Below, piece after piece: positions 63,222-64,000 of a stretch of DNA of 64,000 nucleotides. The stretch covers positions 1 to 64,000 of the forward strand of contig CAVQJL010000010.1 of assembly GCA_963712815.1 (NCBI GenBank). Direction: 5' to 3'. The stretch comes from RPQJ01 sp963712815 (lineage in GTDB: Bacteria > Pseudomonadota > Gammaproteobacteria > Steroidobacterales > Steroidobacteraceae). The stretch's first letter is position 1; each line of letters starts with the position of its first letter. A program made the translations under genes and the position numbers. The notes beneath the pieces were generated by a model. The model saw only the letters and a program-made list of their open reading frames with translations, made no database searches and had not been told where the DNA came from.

Positions 63222-64000
63222 CTACGCCGGCCGCAGTCGCCGGCCGTTCACGATCAGGTACAGCGACGGAATGATGACGAGGGTGAGGACGGTGGCCGAC
63301 ACCATGCCGCCCACCATGGGCGCGGCGATGCGCCGCATCACCTCGGAGCCCGTGCCGGTGCCCCACATGATCGGCAGCAGGCCCACGATCACGGTGATCA
63401 CCGTCATCAGCTTCGGGCGAAGTCGCAGCAAAGCTCCCTCGACGATCGCCTCGCGCAGCTCGAGGCGCGTCGGTGCGCGGCCCACTGCGGCGGCCGCGCT
63501 CCGCCGCTCGGCCCAGGCGTGCTCGAGGTACATCACCATCACCACGCCGGTCTCCGCCGCCACGCCGGCGAGCGCGATGAACCCGACCGCGGCCGCGATC
63601 GACAGGTCGTAGTCGAGCAGAAAGAGCAGCCACACGCCGCCCACCAGCGCGAAGGGCAGCGTGCCGAGGATAAGCATCACGTCACGCGCGTTGCGGAAGT
63701 TGAGGTACAGCAGCAGCACGATGATCGCGAGGGTGAGCGGAACCACCACGCGCAGTCGCTCCGCCGCACGCTCGAGGTATTCGTACTGCCCCGACCAGGC
63801 GAGGCTGTAGCCGGGCGGCAGCTCGAGCTCCTCGGTCACCCGCCGCCTCGCTTCCTCGACGTAGCCGCCGAGGTCGCGGCCCTGCAGGTCCACGAACACC
63901 CAGCCGGAAGGCCGCGCGTTCTCGCTGCGGATCATCGCGGGTCCGTCGGCCACCTCGACCTGCGCCACGTCGGCGAGCGTGACGTGAGCACCCGTCGGCG
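63222..64000 (-). CDS. cusA: CusA-like heavy-metal RND efflux pump, C-terminal part
   Basis: The frame enters from the right edge and ends at 63222, giving about 258 residues of a protein normally near 1,050. It covers the last periplasmic segment (PPGYSLAWSGQYEYLERAAE) and the terminal transmembrane bundle: LRVVVPLTLAIIVLLLYLNF, ALVGGVWLLFLLDYDLSIAA, VGFIALAGVAAETGVVMVMY and the PMVGGMVSATVLTLVIIPSL helix, which are CusA/CzcA-typical. It exports Cu/Ag or Zn/Co/Cd from the periplasm through an outer-membrane channel with CusB- and CusC-type partners, which would lie beyond the window. The copper-type ATPase next to it favours Cu(I)/Ag(I). Confidence 0.9.
   Translation of the reverse strand, partial: PTGAHVTLADVAQVEVADGPAMIRSENARPSGWVFVDLQGRDLGGYVEEARRRVTEELELPPGYSLAWSGQYEYLERAAERLRVVVPLTLAIIVLLLYLNFRNARDVMLILGTLPFALVGGVWLLFLLDYDLSIAAAVGFIALAGVAAETGVVMVMYLEHAWAERRSAAAAVGRAPTRLELREAIVEGALLRLRPKLMTVITVIVGLLPIMWGTGTGSEVMRRIAAPMVGGMVSATVLTLVIIPSLYLIVNGRRLRPA

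Noticed and set aside
1..64000. tRNA, rRNA, CRISPR arrays, insertion sequences and prophage
   Set aside because: I looked for tRNA T-loop and anticodon patterns, regular direct repeats, transposase or integrase motifs and phage structural genes, and found none.

Overview
The window is about 70% G+C, densely coded DNA without rRNA, tRNA, CRISPR or insertion sequences. The cysJ-cysI-cysH-cysG order, TonB-dependent receptors, a MarC protein, a fused PPK2-type polyphosphate kinase and a Cus/Cop metal-efflux pair suggest an environmental gammaproteobacterium, perhaps near Steroidobacterales/Xanthomonadales. That placement is inference only. Many genes are broken by single-base indels, mostly insertions, that leave conserved motifs intact in successive frames. 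I read most of these as long-read sequence error rather than decay, and I give full spans with the break positions.

Layout. 0.1-6.4 kb: a broken outer-membrane barrel gene, then two tandem SdsA-type alkylsulfatases facing a LysR regulator across an intergenic region with two T-N11-A boxes. 6.5-9.6 kb: a SYLF-domain lipid-binding protein, MarC, an isoprenylcysteine-methyltransferase-like membrane protein coupled to a small RIO-like kinase, and a small conserved protein. 9.7-14.1 kb: a patatin/Omp85-type protein divergent from a TonB receptor. 14.1-19.9 kb: the assimilatory sulfate-reduction operon cysJ-cysI-cysH-cysG, with a REP-like palindrome inserted in frame inside cysG. 20-22 kb: a soluble lytic transglycosylase.

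22.2-31.6 kb is the most striking region. Nine tightly overlapping minus-strand genes (tlpA-like thioredoxin, anchored protein, two TPR proteins, a small exported protein, one TolQ/ExbB, two TolR/ExbD, and a TonB-like protein with an AgmX/PglI C-terminus) form one operon. It resembles the ancestral core of the Agl-Glt gliding machinery of Myxococcus. The leader contains a clear class I cyclic-di-GMP (GEMM-I) riboswitch ending at the first start codon, downstream of a consensus -35 box. This is my best candidate for an undescribed system: a c-di-GMP-gated, envelope-spanning proton-driven motor.

31.7-37.2 kb: ApbE, an unusual three-part methyltransferase, a lipoprotein and two unassigned envelope proteins. 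37.3-48.7 kb: a putative extracytoplasmic haem/redox region. It has a Tat-exported DUF1501-like protein, two CxxCH proteins (one with a LamG domain) and, divergently, an HzsA-like propeller/CxxCH protein followed by two small barrels, a TlpA thioredoxin, a DUF4266 lipoprotein and a DUF3570 barrel. 48.7-51.5 kb: alpha/beta hydrolase, DUF2130 nuclease-like protein, a 47-residue membrane protein and a macrodomain. 51.7-57.9 kb: a second TonB receptor, an S8 protease with a C-terminal sorting tail and a Tat-exported berberine-bridge-type FAD oxidase. 57.9-60.5 kb: polyphosphate:AMP phosphotransferase and agmatine deiminase. 60.9-64 kb: a CPC-type copper P-type ATPase with Cys/His repeats, and the C-terminal end of a CusA-like RND pump that runs off the window.
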